From contig NZ_KN234760.1 in NCBI RefSeq assembly GCF_000764025.1, positions 1 through 62,661 on the forward strand: a stretch of 62,661 nt of DNA, read 5' to 3'. The notes under the pieces are model-generated. The model saw only the letters and a program-made list of their open reading frames with translations. It did no database searches and was not told the DNA's origin. This stretch comes from Pseudohaliea rubra DSM 19751. GTDB lineage: Bacteria; Pseudomonadota; Gammaproteobacteria; Pseudomonadales; Halieaceae. Positions 19,425 through 28,266 of this stretch are shown here, one piece after another (positions within the stretch are counted from its first letter, which is position 1; each line of letters begins with the position of its first letter). The position numbers and the translations under genes were made by a program.

Positions 19425-20122
19425 ACCACCCGGGCCGACGCCTGGCAGCGGTTTTCTTCGACCTCGACGGTACCCTTGCCGATACCGCCGGCGACTTCAT
19501 CCCGGTGGTGCAGACGCTGCGGGCCGAGGCCGGCCTCGCGCCGCTGCCCCCCGAGCGTATCCGCGCCAGCGTCTCCAATGGCGCCCGGGGTCTGGTCACG
19601 CTCGCCCTGGGGCTCGGCGAGGATGATGACGGCTTCGAACGCTGGCGCCAGCGGCTGCTGACGCTCTACGGCGGCCTCCTCGGCACCCACGCCACCGTGT
19701 TTCCAGGCCTTCGCGAACTCATCGCGCAGCTCGACAGCGCCGGCATTGCCTGGGGCATCGCCACCAACAAGCCCCGCGCCTACACGGCACCGCTGCTCGA
19801 GCGCCTCGCCATCGACCCGCCGCCGGCCAGCGTGGTCTGCCCGGAGGACGTCCGCGAGCGCAAGCCACACCCGGAGAGCCTCGAGCGGAACTGCCGGGAA
19901 GCGGGCTGCAGCCCGGCGCAGGCCATCTATGTAGGCGACCATCGCCGCGACATCGAGGCGGGGCAGCGCGCCGGCCTCTACACCGTAGCCGCCGCCTACG
20001 GCTACATCGAACCCGGCGACGACCCGGCCCGCTGGGGCGCCGACGGGCTGGTCAGCAACAGCGAGGCGCTGGCGGCGCAGCTGCTGCCGCCCCTGGAAGA
20101 CACCGTGGAGGGCCTCTCATGA
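19421..20122 (+). CDS. mupP: HAD phosphatase, probable N-acetylmuramic acid 6-phosphate phosphatase
   Basis: 233 residues of the HAD superfamily: [17 protein letters not shown] carries the nucleophile Asp, [11 protein letters not shown] motif II, and [18 protein letters not shown] motif IV. The start is GTG 19421, overlapping the ubiG stop (GTGA). By sequence alone this could be phosphoglycolate phosphatase (gph); the position between ubiG and yciK is that of Pseudomonas MupP, which acts in peptidoglycan recycling. The symbol therefore rests on synteny. Confidence 0.8.
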   Translation: MNHPGRRLAAVFFDLDGTLADTAGDFIPVVQTLRAEAGLAPLPPERIRASVSNGARGLVTLALGLGEDDDGFERWRQRLLTLYGGLLGTHATVFPGLRELIAQLDSAGIAWGIATNKPRAYTAPLLERLAIDPPPASVVCPEDVRERKPHPESLERNCREAGCSPAQAIYVGDHRRDIEAGQRAGLYTVAAAYGYIEPGDDPARWGADGLVSNSEALAAQLLPPLEDTVEGLS

Positions 20123-20877
20123 GCACCACAGCCATACCCGCCGGCTACCGGCCATCGCCAACACTCCTCGCCGGACGCACGGTGCTGGTCACCGGCGCCG
20201 GGGACGGCATCGGCCGTGCCGCCGCCCTCGCCTATGCGGCGCACGGGGCCACGGTCATACTCCTCGGGCGTACCGTGGAAAAACTGGAGGCCGTCTACGA
20301 CGCCATCGAGGAGGCCGGCGGCGCACAGCCGGCGATCTTCCCCATGGACCTGTCGAGTGCACCGGAAGCGGACTACGAAGGCCTTGCCAAGGCCATCGGC
20401 GAGACCTTCGGGCGTCTTGACGGCCTGCTCCACAACGCCAGCGTCCTCGGCGAGCGCCGGCCCGTCGCGAACACCACCTGGAAAGCCTGGGAAACGGTGA
20501 TGCAGGTGAACGTGAACGCAACCTTCCTGCTCACCCGGGCCATGCTGCCGCTGCTGCAGGCCGCCCCGCGCGCCAGCGTGCTGTTCACGTCCTCGGGCGT
20601 GGGACGCAAAGGCCGCGCCTACTGGGGTGCCTATGCGGTATCGAAGTTCGCCACCGAGGGCCTGATGCAGGTGCTTGCCGACGAGCTCGAGAACACCAGC
20701 GCGGTGCGGGTGAACAGCCTCAATCCCGGCGCTACCAACACGGCCATGCGCCGCGCCGCCTACCCGGGGGAAGAACCCACGGGCAACCCCTCGCCGGAAG
20801 CCATCATGCCGGCCTACCTCTACCTGATGGGCGATGACAGCCTGACCGTGCACGGCCAGGCGCTGAACGCACAGTAG
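20119..20877 (+). CDS. yciK: YciK-type short-chain oxidoreductase
   Basis: 252 residues. It has the Rossmann glycine motif VTGAGDGIGRAAALAYA, the structural LLHNASVLGERRPV, and the catalytic Ser and Tyr/Lys in SSGVGRKGRAYWGAYAVSKFA (YxxxK = YAVSK). It belongs to the YciK group of SDR enzymes, whose substrate is not established. The start overlaps the mupP stop by 4 bases. It converges with rluB, with only 8 bases between the stops. Confidence 0.9.
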   Translation: MSTTAIPAGYRPSPTLLAGRTVLVTGAGDGIGRAAALAYAAHGATVILLGRTVEKLEAVYDAIEEAGGAQPAIFPMDLSSAPEADYEGLAKAIGETFGRLDGLLHNASVLGERRPVANTTWKAWETVMQVNVNATFLLTRAMLPLLQAAPRASVLFTSSGVGRKGRAYWGAYAVSKFATEGLMQVLADELENTSAVRVNSLNPGATNTAMRRAAYPGEEPTGNPSPEAIMPAYLYLMGDDSLTVHGQALNAQ

Positions 20878-20885
20878 CCGGGCGG

Positions 20886-21839
20886 CTACCGGCGGGGGCC
20901 GCTTCTGGCGCTGCCCAGGTCCTTGCCGCCGCGCTCCTTACCACCCCGCTTCTTCTCGGCACCCTTGCCGAACTTGCCGGCTTTTTCCGGCCGCCGGTCG
21001 CGGCCCTTCTTGCGCAGCTGGCGCTCCTGAATCCTGCGCTCGTCGACGGTGGCCCGGTCCAGAGACTTCGCCGGCAGCCCGGCCATGCGGTAGAGCGCCT
21101 TGACCTCTTTCTCGGTCATTTCCATCCACTGCCCCTTCTTGACCCGGGACGGGATAAAGATCTCGCCGTAGCGCACTCGCTTCAGCCGGGAGACGGTCAG
21201 GCCCTGGGATTCCCACAGGCGTCGTACCTCGCGGTTGCGCCCTTCCATGATCACCACGTAGTACCAGTGGTTGACCCCGTCGCCATCGTTGCCGCCGGGC
21301 TGGATATCAGTAAAGCGGGCGACACCATCCTCGAGCATAACCCCTTCGAGCATGCGTTCCAGAACCTCGGGCTGGGCCTGGCCAAGCACACGCACGGCGT
21401 ATTCGCGGTCGATATTCGTCGAGGGATGCATGAGCGCGTTGGCCAGCTCGCCATCCGTGGTGAACAGCAGCAGCCCCGAGGTGTTGTAGTCGAGGCGGCC
21501 GATGGAGATCCAGCGCCCCTGGCGGAGCTTCGGCAGGCTGTCAAACACCGTGCGCCGGCCCTCGGGGTCGTTGCGGGAGCAGACCTCGCCCGTGGGCTTG
21601 TTATAGAGAAGGCAGCGCACGCCACTGCTGACCGCAGCTTCCAGAGGCCTGCCGTCGACAGCCAGGCGATGGCCGGGGTGCACACGATCACCGAGCTGCG
21701 CCGGCCGGTCGTCGATGCTGACCCGACCCTGTTCGATCCAGCGCTCCATCTCCCGCCGGGAGCCGAGACCGGTGCGGGCGAGTACCTTCTGCAGCTTTTC
21801 GCCGCTCTTGCCCTTGTCCCTGTCCTTTGCCTCAGCCAT
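20886..21839 (-). CDS. rluB: 23S rRNA pseudouridine(2605) synthase
   Basis: 317 residues from ATG 21839. The N-terminal S4 domain ([21 protein letters not shown]) is followed by the RsuA/RluB catalytic core with the Asp in [16 protein letters not shown], and [26 protein letters not shown]. The C-terminal tail is very basic ([24 protein letters not shown]). The frame stays open for 70 more codons upstream to a GTG at 22049, encoding a Lys-Thr repeat that lies over the acidic end of scpB. I prefer 21839 because upstream RluB homology is not expected and the short overlap with scpB (8 bases) is typical. Confidence 0.88.
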   Translation of the reverse strand: MAEAKDRDKGKSGEKLQKVLARTGLGSRREMERWIEQGRVSIDDRPAQLGDRVHPGHRLAVDGRPLEAAVSSGVRCLLYNKPTGEVCSRNDPEGRRTVFDSLPKLRQGRWISIGRLDYNTSGLLLFTTDGELANALMHPSTNIDREYAVRVLGQAQPEVLERMLEGVMLEDGVARFTDIQPGGNDGDGVNHWYYVVIMEGRNREVRRLWESQGLTVSRLKRVRYGEIFIPSRVKKGQWMEMTEKEVKALYRMAGLPAKSLDRATVDERRIQERQLRKKGRDRRPEKAGKFGKGAEKKRGGKERGGKDLGSARSGPRR

Positions 21840-22602
21840 CGGACCGCTGTGCACCGGCGGCCGCGTCTTCGTTGCGGTCTTCGCTGCAGTCTTCGCTGCG
21901 GTCTTCACTGAAGTCTTCGATGAGGTCTTCGCCGTTGTCTTCGGCGTGGGTCTGGCGGTTGTCTTCCCTGGTGTCTTCACTGTTCTCCTGGCTGGCGGCC
22001 CCGGCCTGCTCCCCGGCGGCGTCGTTCGCTGCGCTGACCAGGGGCTCACTGAAGCCGAGCTCGGCGTTCAGGGTCTCAAGGTCGCGGATCTCCGCGAGGG
22101 CTGGAAGCTGGTCGAGACTCTTCAGATTGAAATAGTCGAGAAACTGGCGCGTGGTGGCGTACATGGCGGGGCGTCCGGGGACGTCCCGGTGCCCGACCAC
22201 GCGAAGCCACTCACGCTCTTGCAGCGTCTTGATGATGTTCGAGCTCACGGCCACACCACGGATCTCCTCGATCTCACCGCGGGTGATGGGCTGGCGGTAG
22301 GCCACCAGAGCCAGCGTTTCCAGCAGGGCCCGGGAGTACTTCGGCGGCCGCTCGTGCCAGAGCCGGGCCACCCAGGGGCTGAGCGTCTGGCGCACCTGGA
22401 AGCGGAAGCCGCTGGCGACCTCCTTGAGCTCGAAGCCGCGATCCTCGCAGCGCGCGGCAACCTCCTCCAGGGCCGCGCGGATGTCGTCCTTCGCCGGCTG
22501 CTCACCCTCTTCGAAAAGCTCCGCCAGCTGCGCTACCGTGAGCGGCTTGCCGGCGGCGAGCAGCGCGCCCTCGATGATCTGTATCAGGCCCGTCTCTGCC
22601 AC
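21832..22602 (-). CDS. scpB: segregation and condensation protein B
   Basis: 256 residues. The ScpB core (tandem winged helices) runs to about residue 175: [45 protein letters not shown] and [24 protein letters not shown]. The last 55 or so residues are an acidic low-complexity tail, encoded by a 12-base tandem repeat (E-D-x-x units). It forms the SMC-kleisin condensin with ScpA. The GTG start at 22602 overlaps the scpA stop by one base (TAGTG). Confidence 0.93.
   Translation of the reverse strand: MAETGLIQIIEGALLAAGKPLTVAQLAELFEEGEQPAKDDIRAALEEVAARCEDRGFELKEVASGFRFQVRQTLSPWVARLWHERPPKYSRALLETLALVAYRQPITRGEIEEIRGVAVSSNIIKTLQEREWLRVVGHRDVPGRPAMYATTRQFLDYFNLKSLDQLPALAEIRDLETLNAELGFSEPLVSAANDAAGEQAGAASQENSEDTREDNRQTHAEDNGEDLIEDFSEDRSEDCSEDRNEDAAAGAQRSDG
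21865..21984 (+). repeat. 12-base tandem repeat inside scpB (ten units)
   Basis: GTCTTC recurs at exactly 12-base steps from 21865 to 21973 (21949 reads GTCTGG), giving ten degenerate units such as GTCTTCGCTGCG. Because 12 is a multiple of 3, all frames stay open. The scpB frame reads E-D-x-x repeats; the rluB frame on the same strand reads K-T-x-x repeats. Confidence 0.88.
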
Positions 22603-23456
22603 TACTCGACCCTCGCCTTGACGTGGATCGGCGCGAAGGGCTCGCTCTGAACAATTTCCACCAGGGACTCCTTGATCAGTTCCATCACCGCCAGGAAGGT
22701 AACCACCACCCCCAGGCGCCCTTCCTTCGGATCGAACAGGGTAACGAAAGGCACGAACTGCCGCCCGGCCAGGGCCTCGAGCACCTGGGACATGCGCTCG
22801 CGCGTGGACAGCGCCTCGCGCTGGATGTGGTGGTGCTCGTACATGTCGGCCCGGCGCAGGACTTCCGAGAGGGCAAGGAGCACTTCGCGCATCTCGACCT
22901 CCGGCTCCGGCCGGGCCCGCTGCAGATCCGGCGGCTCGGCGCTGGCCACGAAGGTATCGCGCTCGTTGCGCGGCAGCTCCTCGATGTCCTCGGCAGCCTT
23001 CTTGAAGCGCTCGTACTCCTGCAGGCGGCGAATCAACTGAGCCCGCGGGTCCTCTTCCTCGTCGTCGACATCCACGGAGCGCGGCAACAGCATGCGCGAT
23101 TTGATCTCGGCAAGGACGGCCGCCATAAGCAGGTACTCCGCAGCGAGCTCGAACTGCATGGCGTCCATGAGCTCAACGTACTTCATGTATTGCTCGGTGA
23201 TCTGGGAGACATCGATCTCGAGGATGTCGAGGTTCTGGCGGCGGATCAGGTAAAGGAGCAGATCAAGAGGGCCCTCGAAGGCGGCGAGGATCACTTCCAG
23301 CGCCCGCGGCGGGATGTACAGGTCCTTGGGCAGCTCGGTCATGGCCTTGCCCATGACGATGGCGAAGGGCATCTCGCCCTGCTCCGGCGTCGCCATCGGC
23401 GGGGCCAGCGGGCGGGGGGCCTCGCCGGCGGGGCTGCGTTCTTCGGAAGTGCTCAC
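22602..23456 (-). CDS. scpA: segregation and condensation protein A
   Basis: 284 residues from GTG 23456 (AGGA 5 bases upstream); a longer frame to a TTG at 23507 is less likely. The kleisin N-terminal segment ALEVILAAFEGPLDLLLYLIRRQNLDI is followed by YLLMAAVLAEIKSRMLLPR, and a C-terminal winged helix completes it. It bridges SMC heads with ScpB in chromosome compaction. A TATACT -10-like box lies at 23484-23489 (minus strand), about 28 bases before the start. Confidence 0.94.
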   Translation of the reverse strand: MSTSEERSPAGEAPRPLAPPMATPEQGEMPFAIVMGKAMTELPKDLYIPPRALEVILAAFEGPLDLLLYLIRRQNLDILEIDVSQITEQYMKYVELMDAMQFELAAEYLLMAAVLAEIKSRMLLPRSVDVDDEEEDPRAQLIRRLQEYERFKKAAEDIEELPRNERDTFVASAEPPDLQRARPEPEVEMREVLLALSEVLRRADMYEHHHIQREALSTRERMSQVLEALAGRQFVPFVTLFDPKEGRLGVVVTFLAVMELIKESLVEIVQSEPFAPIHVKARVE

Positions 23457-23571
23457 GCGCGGTCCTGTATCGCTCTTCGCGCGAGTATACCTGAGGCCGT
23501 TACGCAACGCTGCAGGCGCAGCGCCCCGCCGCTACCGCCGCCGCCAGCACGGACAGAAAGCCGGTCAACAA

Positions 23572-23597
23572 ACCGGTCAACAAACCACGGCGTCACG
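23572..23597 (+). repeat. small tandem repeat upstream of scpA
   Basis: CCGGTCAACAAA occurs twice in tandem and is followed by a third partial CC, at about 23572-23597, between scpA and the yciO-type gene. This is a slippage-type microrepeat in non-coding DNA; no function is suggested. Confidence 0.6.
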
Positions 23598-23627
23598 GGA
23601 CACTTGCGCCGGGGCGGCGCAGAAACG

Positions 23628-24248
23628 CTATTCGAAAGGTGCGACGTCGCCTTTGCCCACCCGGAGCACCAGGGGCAGGTCGTCGGCAAGGTCGATCACT
23701 GAAGTCGGCTCCATGCCGCAGTAGCCCCCGTCGATAACAAGGTCCACAGCGCGCTCGAGGCTGTCGCGGATCTCGTAGGGGTCGATAAGCGGCAGGTCAT
23801 CCCCGGGAAGAATAAGGGTCACGCTCATGAGCGGCTCGCCGAGATCGCCCAGCAGCGCCTGGGCGACATTGTTCTCGGGCACACGCAGGCCGACGGTCTT
23901 GCGCTTGGCGTGCATGAGCCGCCGCGGCACCTCGGAGGTGGCCTTGAGAATGAAGGTATACGGCCCGGGCGTGTTGTTGCGCAGGAGCCGGTACTGGGTG
24001 TTGTCCACCCGGGCGTAGGTGGCGAGCTCGGACAGGTCGCGGCAGACAAGAGTGAAGTTATGGTCCGCGTCGAGGCGGCGGATGCGCCGGATCCGGTCCA
24101 GCGCGGCCTTGTCGCCGATACGGCAGCCCAGGGCGTAGGCCGAATCGGTCGGATACACAATAACGCCGCCGCCGCGGAGGATATCCACGGCCTGGCGTAC
24201 AAGACGCGCTTGAGGATTCTCGGGGTGGATCTGGAAAAACTGACTCAC
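23628..24248 (-). CDS. yciO: YciO/YrdC/Sua5-family protein
   Basis: 206 residues from GTG 24248, which overlaps the upstream gene's stop (GTGA). Features of the YrdC fold are visible: GGGVIVYPTDSAYALGCRIGD near residue 30, DADHNFTLVCRDLSELATYA, NTPGPYTFILKATSEVPRRLMHAKRKTVGLRVP and the late PTSVIDL. It belongs to the YciO branch of the threonylcarbamoyl-AMP synthase superfamily; whether it makes t6A precursors in the cell is uncertain, since YciO is less active than TsaC. A longer frame upstream (to 24296) overlaps the neighbouring gene and is not preferred. Confidence 0.87.
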   Translation of the reverse strand: MSQFFQIHPENPQARLVRQAVDILRGGGVIVYPTDSAYALGCRIGDKAALDRIRRIRRLDADHNFTLVCRDLSELATYARVDNTQYRLLRNNTPGPYTFILKATSEVPRRLMHAKRKTVGLRVPENNVAQALLGDLGEPLMSVTLILPGDDLPLIDPYEIRDSLERAVDLVIDGGYCGMEPTSVIDLADDLPLVLRVGKGDVAPFE

Positions 24249-25099
24249 GGTGCTGTCGCCTCCCTGGGGCCTGCGGGGGCCGCCAGCCGCGACCACACGT
24301 TGGGCTGACCGGCGAAGGGCGCCGATGGTACCCCAAGGCGCGGCCCGTGGGTGCTGTCGGCATGAAAATCGCTGCCGACAGAGACCGCAAGGTCGAAGTC
24401 TGCGGCCAGCTGCGCCAGGCCTCCTGCGAGCCCCGGGGCCTGGCGTCCGCTCACGACCTCCAGGGCGCCACCGCCGGCGCGGGCGAAATCGGTGAGCAGC
24501 CGGCGCAGCTTCATGCGGGTGAACTTGTAGTGCAGCGGGTGGGCGAGCACGGCGATGCCCCCGGCAGCGGTGATCCAGCCGGTGACCTCGGCGAGCGCTG
24601 GCCAGAAGGCTTTGACGTCCCCGGGCTTGTTGCGGCCGAGGTAACGCTTGAAGGCCGTCGCCTCATCGGCCAGATGCCCGGCCTGCACGAGCCAGCGCGC
24701 GAAGTGCGGCCGACCCAGCTGACTGTTGCCGGCGATGGCCCGGGCGCCTTCGAGGGCGCCGGGAAAACCGCGGCTCGCCAGGCGTTCGGCGATGGTCCGG
24801 GCCCGCGCCTGCCGTGCGGCACCGAGGGTGGCCAGGCCCGTGACCAGGGTCGGATCATCGACAGCGACACCCAGCCCCACCACATGGATCGTCGCACCGC
24901 TCCACTGGCAGGACAGCTCGACCCCCGCGTGCAACACCAGCTCCCCGGCCAGGGGCACGGCCGCACGGTAACCGGCGAGCGTGTCGTGGTCAGTGATCGC
25001 AAGCTCCGCAAGACCCGCCGCGCGGGCGCGCTCGATGAGCGTCGCCGGCGCCAGGGCGCCGTCAGAGGCCGTTGTATGGGTGTGGAAGTCGACCAGCAC
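24245..25099 (-). CDS. rnm: PHP-domain phosphoesterase, RNase AM type
   Basis: 284 residues. The PHP metal motifs are HTHTTASDG at residues 6-14, ITDHDTLAGY, HAGVELSCQ, LAHPLHYK, and the C-terminal SVGSDFHAD. This is the YciV/Rnm type, known as a 3',5'-nucleotide bisphosphate phosphatase and 5'-3' exoribonuclease maturing rRNA. The start is GTG 25099. It is followed with a 4-base overlap by the yciO-type gene, the trp-region yciV-yciO pairing seen in E. coli, and diverges from yciB. Confidence 0.9.
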   Translation of the reverse strand: MLVDFHTHTTASDGALAPATLIERARAAGLAELAITDHDTLAGYRAAVPLAGELVLHAGVELSCQWSGATIHVVGLGVAVDDPTLVTGLATLGAARQARARTIAERLASRGFPGALEGARAIAGNSQLGRPHFARWLVQAGHLADEATAFKRYLGRNKPGDVKAFWPALAEVTGWITAAGGIAVLAHPLHYKFTRMKLRRLLTDFARAGGGALEVVSGRQAPGLAGGLAQLAADFDLAVSVGSDFHADSTHGPRLGVPSAPFAGQPNVWSRLAAPAGPREATAP

Positions 25100-25188
25100 A
25101 GTTCGCTACCATTGCGCTCTTGCCCGGAGCCGGGCGCCCACCGCCGCGGCTGGCCGGCGAGCTTAGCACGGAAGGAAGCCCCCACCCC

Positions 25189-25803
25189 ATGCGGCAACTG
25201 CTCGAATTCATCCCCATTGCCCTCTTCTTCATCGTCTACCAGCTCGACGGGGAGACGGTAAGCCTGGGCAGCTGGGCCTACACCGTGGACGGCATCTTCA
25301 CCGCCACCGCCGTGCTTATGGTCGCTACGGCGCTGCAGTTCCTGGTGAGTTCGCTGCTGTCGCGCCACGTGGAAAAACGGGCCCTGTGGACCTTTGTCGC
25401 CGTACTCGTGTTCGGTGGTGCCACGCTGCTGCTGCGCGACCAGACCTTCATTCAGTGGAAGCCGACAATCTTCAACTGGGCCCTGGCCATCGCCTTCATC
25501 CTGTTCCGTTATGTTGGCGAGCGCACGCTTATGGAGCGTACCCTCGGTACCCAGCTGCAGCTGCCCCACGCGGTCTGGCTGCGGCTTAACGCTGTCTGGG
25601 TAGGCAACTTCCTGTTCGTCGGCGCCCTCAACCTGTACGTCGCCTACAGCTACAGTGAGGCCACCTGGGTCAGCTACAAGCTCTACTCGGCGATCGGCTT
25701 CACGCTGCTGCTGACCGTGCTGACGGCCCTGCTGATCAGCCCCCATCTCAAGGACGATGACGACGGGGGCCCGGACGCCCGAGCCGCCAGCGACGACGCC
25801 TGA
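25189..25803 (+). CDS. yciB: inner-membrane septation protein A family (YciB)
   Basis: 204 residues with five hydrophobic segments. The N-terminus LLEFIPIALFFIVYQLDG, the centre FIQWKPTIFNWALAIAFILF and TQLQLPHAVWLRLNAVWVGNF are the YciB/IspZ signatures. It is an inner-membrane protein linked to cell envelope and septation in enteric bacteria; its biochemical role is unknown. The start ATG 25189 follows GGAAG; the open frame upstream lacks membrane character. The acidic tail DDDDGGPDARAASDDA is extra. Confidence 0.92.
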   Translation: MRQLLEFIPIALFFIVYQLDGETVSLGSWAYTVDGIFTATAVLMVATALQFLVSSLLSRHVEKRALWTFVAVLVFGGATLLLRDQTFIQWKPTIFNWALAIAFILFRYVGERTLMERTLGTQLQLPHAVWLRLNAVWVGNFLFVGALNLYVAYSYSEATWVSYKLYSAIGFTLLLTVLTALLISPHLKDDDDGGPDARAASDDA

Positions 25804-25819
25804 CCCGGAGGACCGGAGC

Positions 25820-26119
25820 ATGTACTACGCCATCATCGCCGAAGATGCACCCGACACGCTGGCTGCGCGTCGAGCGGCGCGCCCCGCACACCTGAAGCGC
25901 ATCCAGGCTCTGGTCGACGCCGGCCGGGTGCTCCTCGCGGGCCCCCACCCGGCTCTCGACACCCGGGATCCCGGCGAGGCGGGCTTCAGCGGCAGCCTCA
26001 TCGTCGCCGAGTTCGACAGCCTGGCGGACGCGAAGGCCTGGGCCGCCGGGGACCCGTACACCGAGGCCGGCGTGTTCGCGCGGGTCGACGTCAAGCCCTT
26101 TCTGCCTGTGCTGCCCTGA
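25820..26119 (+). CDS. yciI: YciI-family protein
   Basis: 99 residues, the YciI fold length. MYYAIIAEDAPDTLAARR opens it, and the family residues include the His of RPAHLKRIQALVDAGRVLLAGPHP and the C-terminal DPYTEAGVFARVDVKPF. GGAGGA lies 9 bases upstream of ATG 25820. YciI proteins are small ferredoxin-like dimers with an Asp/His pair; their function is unknown. It follows yciB by 16 bases, the same neighbourhood as in enterobacteria. Confidence 0.93.
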   Translation: MYYAIIAEDAPDTLAARRAARPAHLKRIQALVDAGRVLLAGPHPALDTRDPGEAGFSGSLIVAEFDSLADAKAWAAGDPYTEAGVFARVDVKPFLPVLP

Positions 26120-26189
26120 CGGCACCGCGTGCTATTCTGTGCCGCCCCAAGACCCTGCCGGGAATGCCATGCCTAGAGGAGATCGTTCC

Positions 26190-26867
26190 GTGAACGCGCT
26201 GGCTCGCCTGTTATCCGCCATCGCCTGCGCCGTCTGTGTGACCGGCGCCGTTGCTCAGGACACCGCCTGGGTTGGCGACGAGGTGTACATAGTCCTGCAC
26301 GCAGGCCCCGGCACCGACTATCGCTGGGTCGCCAAGCTCAACCCGGGCACTGGGCTCTCACCCCGGGGCACCGCCGAGGACGGCGCCTGGACCGAAGTCA
26401 CCACAGACCGCGGCACCGACGGCTGGGTGCGCAGCGAGTTCCTGACCCGCGAACCCCCGGCCCAGGTGCGGCTGCCCGCGGCCGAGGAGCGCAGTGAGCG
26501 CCTCGCGGCGAAGGTGCAGACGCTCGAGGGCAGGCTGGAGGCCCTGCGCAGCGCCGAGGCCGATACCAGCGGCAGCCTCGCCGCCACGGAGGCACGCCTC
26601 GCCGAAGCCAGCGAAGAACTGACGCGCATCAAGCAGGTGTCCGGGCGCGCCCTGGCCCTCGACCAGGAGAACCGGCAGCTCGCCGAGAACGTGGAGACCC
26701 TGCGCTCGGAGGTGGACGTGCTGCAGGCGGATAACCAGCGCCTGAAGGACAAGCTGCAGAGCAGCGCCTTCCTCGACGGCGCCCTCGCCGTCCTCCTCGG
26801 GGTGGTGATCACCCTCGTGGTGCCGCGGCTCTGGCCACGCCGCCGCAGCAGTTCAAGCTGGGCCTGA
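26190..26867 (+). CDS. SH3-domain envelope protein with coiled coil and C-terminal anchor
   Basis: 225 residues from GTG 26190, chosen because AGGAGA lies 7 bases upstream. A signal peptide (to AVAQD) leads into a bacterial SH3-like domain, [22 protein letters not shown] to GWVRSEFL. A coiled coil covers about residues 105-190 ([21 protein letters not shown]). A final membrane segment, [21 protein letters not shown], ends in an Arg-rich tail. This is the TIGR04211/YgiM-like layout. Its role is probably in the cell envelope, but no activity is established. Confidence 0.85.
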   Translation: MNALARLLSAIACAVCVTGAVAQDTAWVGDEVYIVLHAGPGTDYRWVAKLNPGTGLSPRGTAEDGAWTEVTTDRGTDGWVRSEFLTREPPAQVRLPAAEERSERLAAKVQTLEGRLEALRSAEADTSGSLAATEARLAEASEELTRIKQVSGRALALDQENRQLAENVETLRSEVDVLQADNQRLKDKLQSSAFLDGALAVLLGVVITLVVPRLWPRRRSSSSWA

Positions 26868-26896
26868 GTGCCTCACAACCCCCCGGGAGCCTGACT

Positions 26897-27478
26897 ATGA
26901 AGCCAATTTTCCAACGCCTGTTCCTGCCCCTGCTGGCCGTGCTCCTCGCTCTGCCCGCCGGCGCCGGGAATTCCCAGCCCAATCCGCAGGTGGTCATCGA
27001 GACCACCCAGGGCGACATCACCGTACGCCTGTTCCGCGACAAGGCGCCGGCGACCGTGGAAAACTTCCTCCAGTACGTGGACGACGGCTTCTACGACGGC
27101 ACGATCTTCCACCGGGTCATCCCGAACTTCATGATCCAGGGCGGCGGCTTCCTCCCGGACATGACAGAAAAGCCCACCGGCGCTCCGGTGCTGAACGAGT
27201 CGCGCAACCGTCTGCACAACATCCGCGGCACCCTGGCCATGGCCCGCACTTCGGACCCGGATTCCGCCACCGCACAGTTCTTCATCAACCAGCGCACCAA
27301 CCTGAAGCTCGACTGGATGCCCGGCCAGCCCGGCTACACGGTCTTCGGCGAGGTGACCGACGGCATGAGTGTGGTGGATTTCATTGCCACGGCCCCGGTG
27401 CAGCAAGTGGACGGCCACGGGGACGTCCCCGTGGAGCCGATCATCATCGAGCGTATCCGCAGGAAGTCCCTGCTTTGA
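26897..27478 (+). CDS. ppiA: peptidyl-prolyl cis-trans isomerase, cyclophilin type, exported
   Basis: 193 residues. A signal peptide ([18 protein letters not shown]) precedes a complete cyclophilin domain: [29 protein letters not shown], the catalytic Arg in [32 protein letters not shown] and GYTVFGEV. It should act in the periplasm on protein folding. The stop overlaps the TTG start of pdxJ by 4 bases. Paralogy with the cytoplasmic PpiB means the symbol reflects the signal peptide. Confidence 0.9.
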   Translation: MKPIFQRLFLPLLAVLLALPAGAGNSQPNPQVVIETTQGDITVRLFRDKAPATVENFLQYVDDGFYDGTIFHRVIPNFMIQGGGFLPDMTEKPTGAPVLNESRNRLHNIRGTLAMARTSDPDSATAQFFINQRTNLKLDWMPGQPGYTVFGEVTDGMSVVDFIATAPVQQVDGHGDVPVEPIIIERIRRKSLL

Positions 27479-28242
27479 CCGCCTTGAGCGTCAACCTGAA
27501 CAAGATCGCGCTGATCCGCAACTCCCGGGACACGCGCTCGCCGGATGTGCCCGGCCACGCCCAGCTGTGCATCGACGCAGGCGCCGACGGCATTACCGTG
27601 CACCCGCGACCCGACCAGCGACACATCCGCGCGAGCGACTGCCGGGAGCTTGCGGCCATGCTCACGGTGGAATTCAACATCGAGGGCAACCCCTTTGCCG
27701 GCCCGCGGCGCAGCGACCGCGCCGGCGTGGATGACTACCCGGGCTTCCTGCCCCTGGTCCGCGAGACGCGGCCGGCGCAGTGCACCCTGGTGCCCGACGG
27801 CGACGCGCAGCTCACCTCGGACCACGGCTTCGACCTCACCCGTGACGGCGAACGGCTGGCCCCCCTGATAGCCGAGCTCAAAGGTCTTGGCATCCGCGTG
27901 AGCCTGTTCATGGACCCGGAGCCAGCCCAGCTGGCCCTGGCGGCCGAGGTCGGTGCCGACCGCATCGAACTCTACACGGAGAGCTATGCCCGCGCCTTCG
28001 CCACCGGGGATGACAGCGCTGCGGTGCTCGGCCGCTTTCGCGCGGCGGCGGAGGCGGCGCTCGACGCCGGCCTGGGCGTCAACGCCGGCCACGACCTGAA
28101 CCTCGAGAACCTGCCGTCCTTCTGCGCGGCGATCCCCGAGCTCCTCGAGGTCTCCATCGGTCACGCGCTCACCGTGGATGCCCTGCGCCTGGGCCTTGCC
28201 GAGACCGTGCACGCCTACCAGCGGGCCCTCGGCAAGGACTGA
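27475..28242 (+). CDS. pdxJ: pyridoxine 5'-phosphate synthase
   Basis: 255 residues. [21 protein letters not shown] and [17 protein letters not shown] are the PdxJ signatures, followed by VEFNIEGNP and [15 protein letters not shown], and [12 protein letters not shown] near the end (here [12 protein letters not shown]). It condenses deoxyxylulose phosphate with amino-acetone phosphate to pyridoxine phosphate. The N-terminus resembles the VNINKIATLRNSR form known from Bacteroidetes, rather than the VNIDHVATLRQARG form of enteric PdxJ. The start is TTG 27475 overlapping the ppiA stop; TTG 27484 is an alternative. Confidence 0.9.
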   Translation: MTALSVNLNKIALIRNSRDTRSPDVPGHAQLCIDAGADGITVHPRPDQRHIRASDCRELAAMLTVEFNIEGNPFAGPRRSDRAGVDDYPGFLPLVRETRPAQCTLVPDGDAQLTSDHGFDLTRDGERLAPLIAELKGLGIRVSLFMDPEPAQLALAAEVGADRIELYTESYARAFATGDDSAAVLGRFRAAAEAALDAGLGVNAGHDLNLENLPSFCAAIPELLEVSIGHALTVDALRLGLAETVHAYQRALGKD

Positions 28243-28266
28243 ACCGACGGACCCGCGGGAGCCTCC

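Noticed and set aside
21840-22049. The Lys-Thr repeat as the certain N-terminus of RluB
   Set aside because: The GTG at 22049 has no good ribosome site and the sequence overlaps the scpB tail repeat; it is kept only as a finding.
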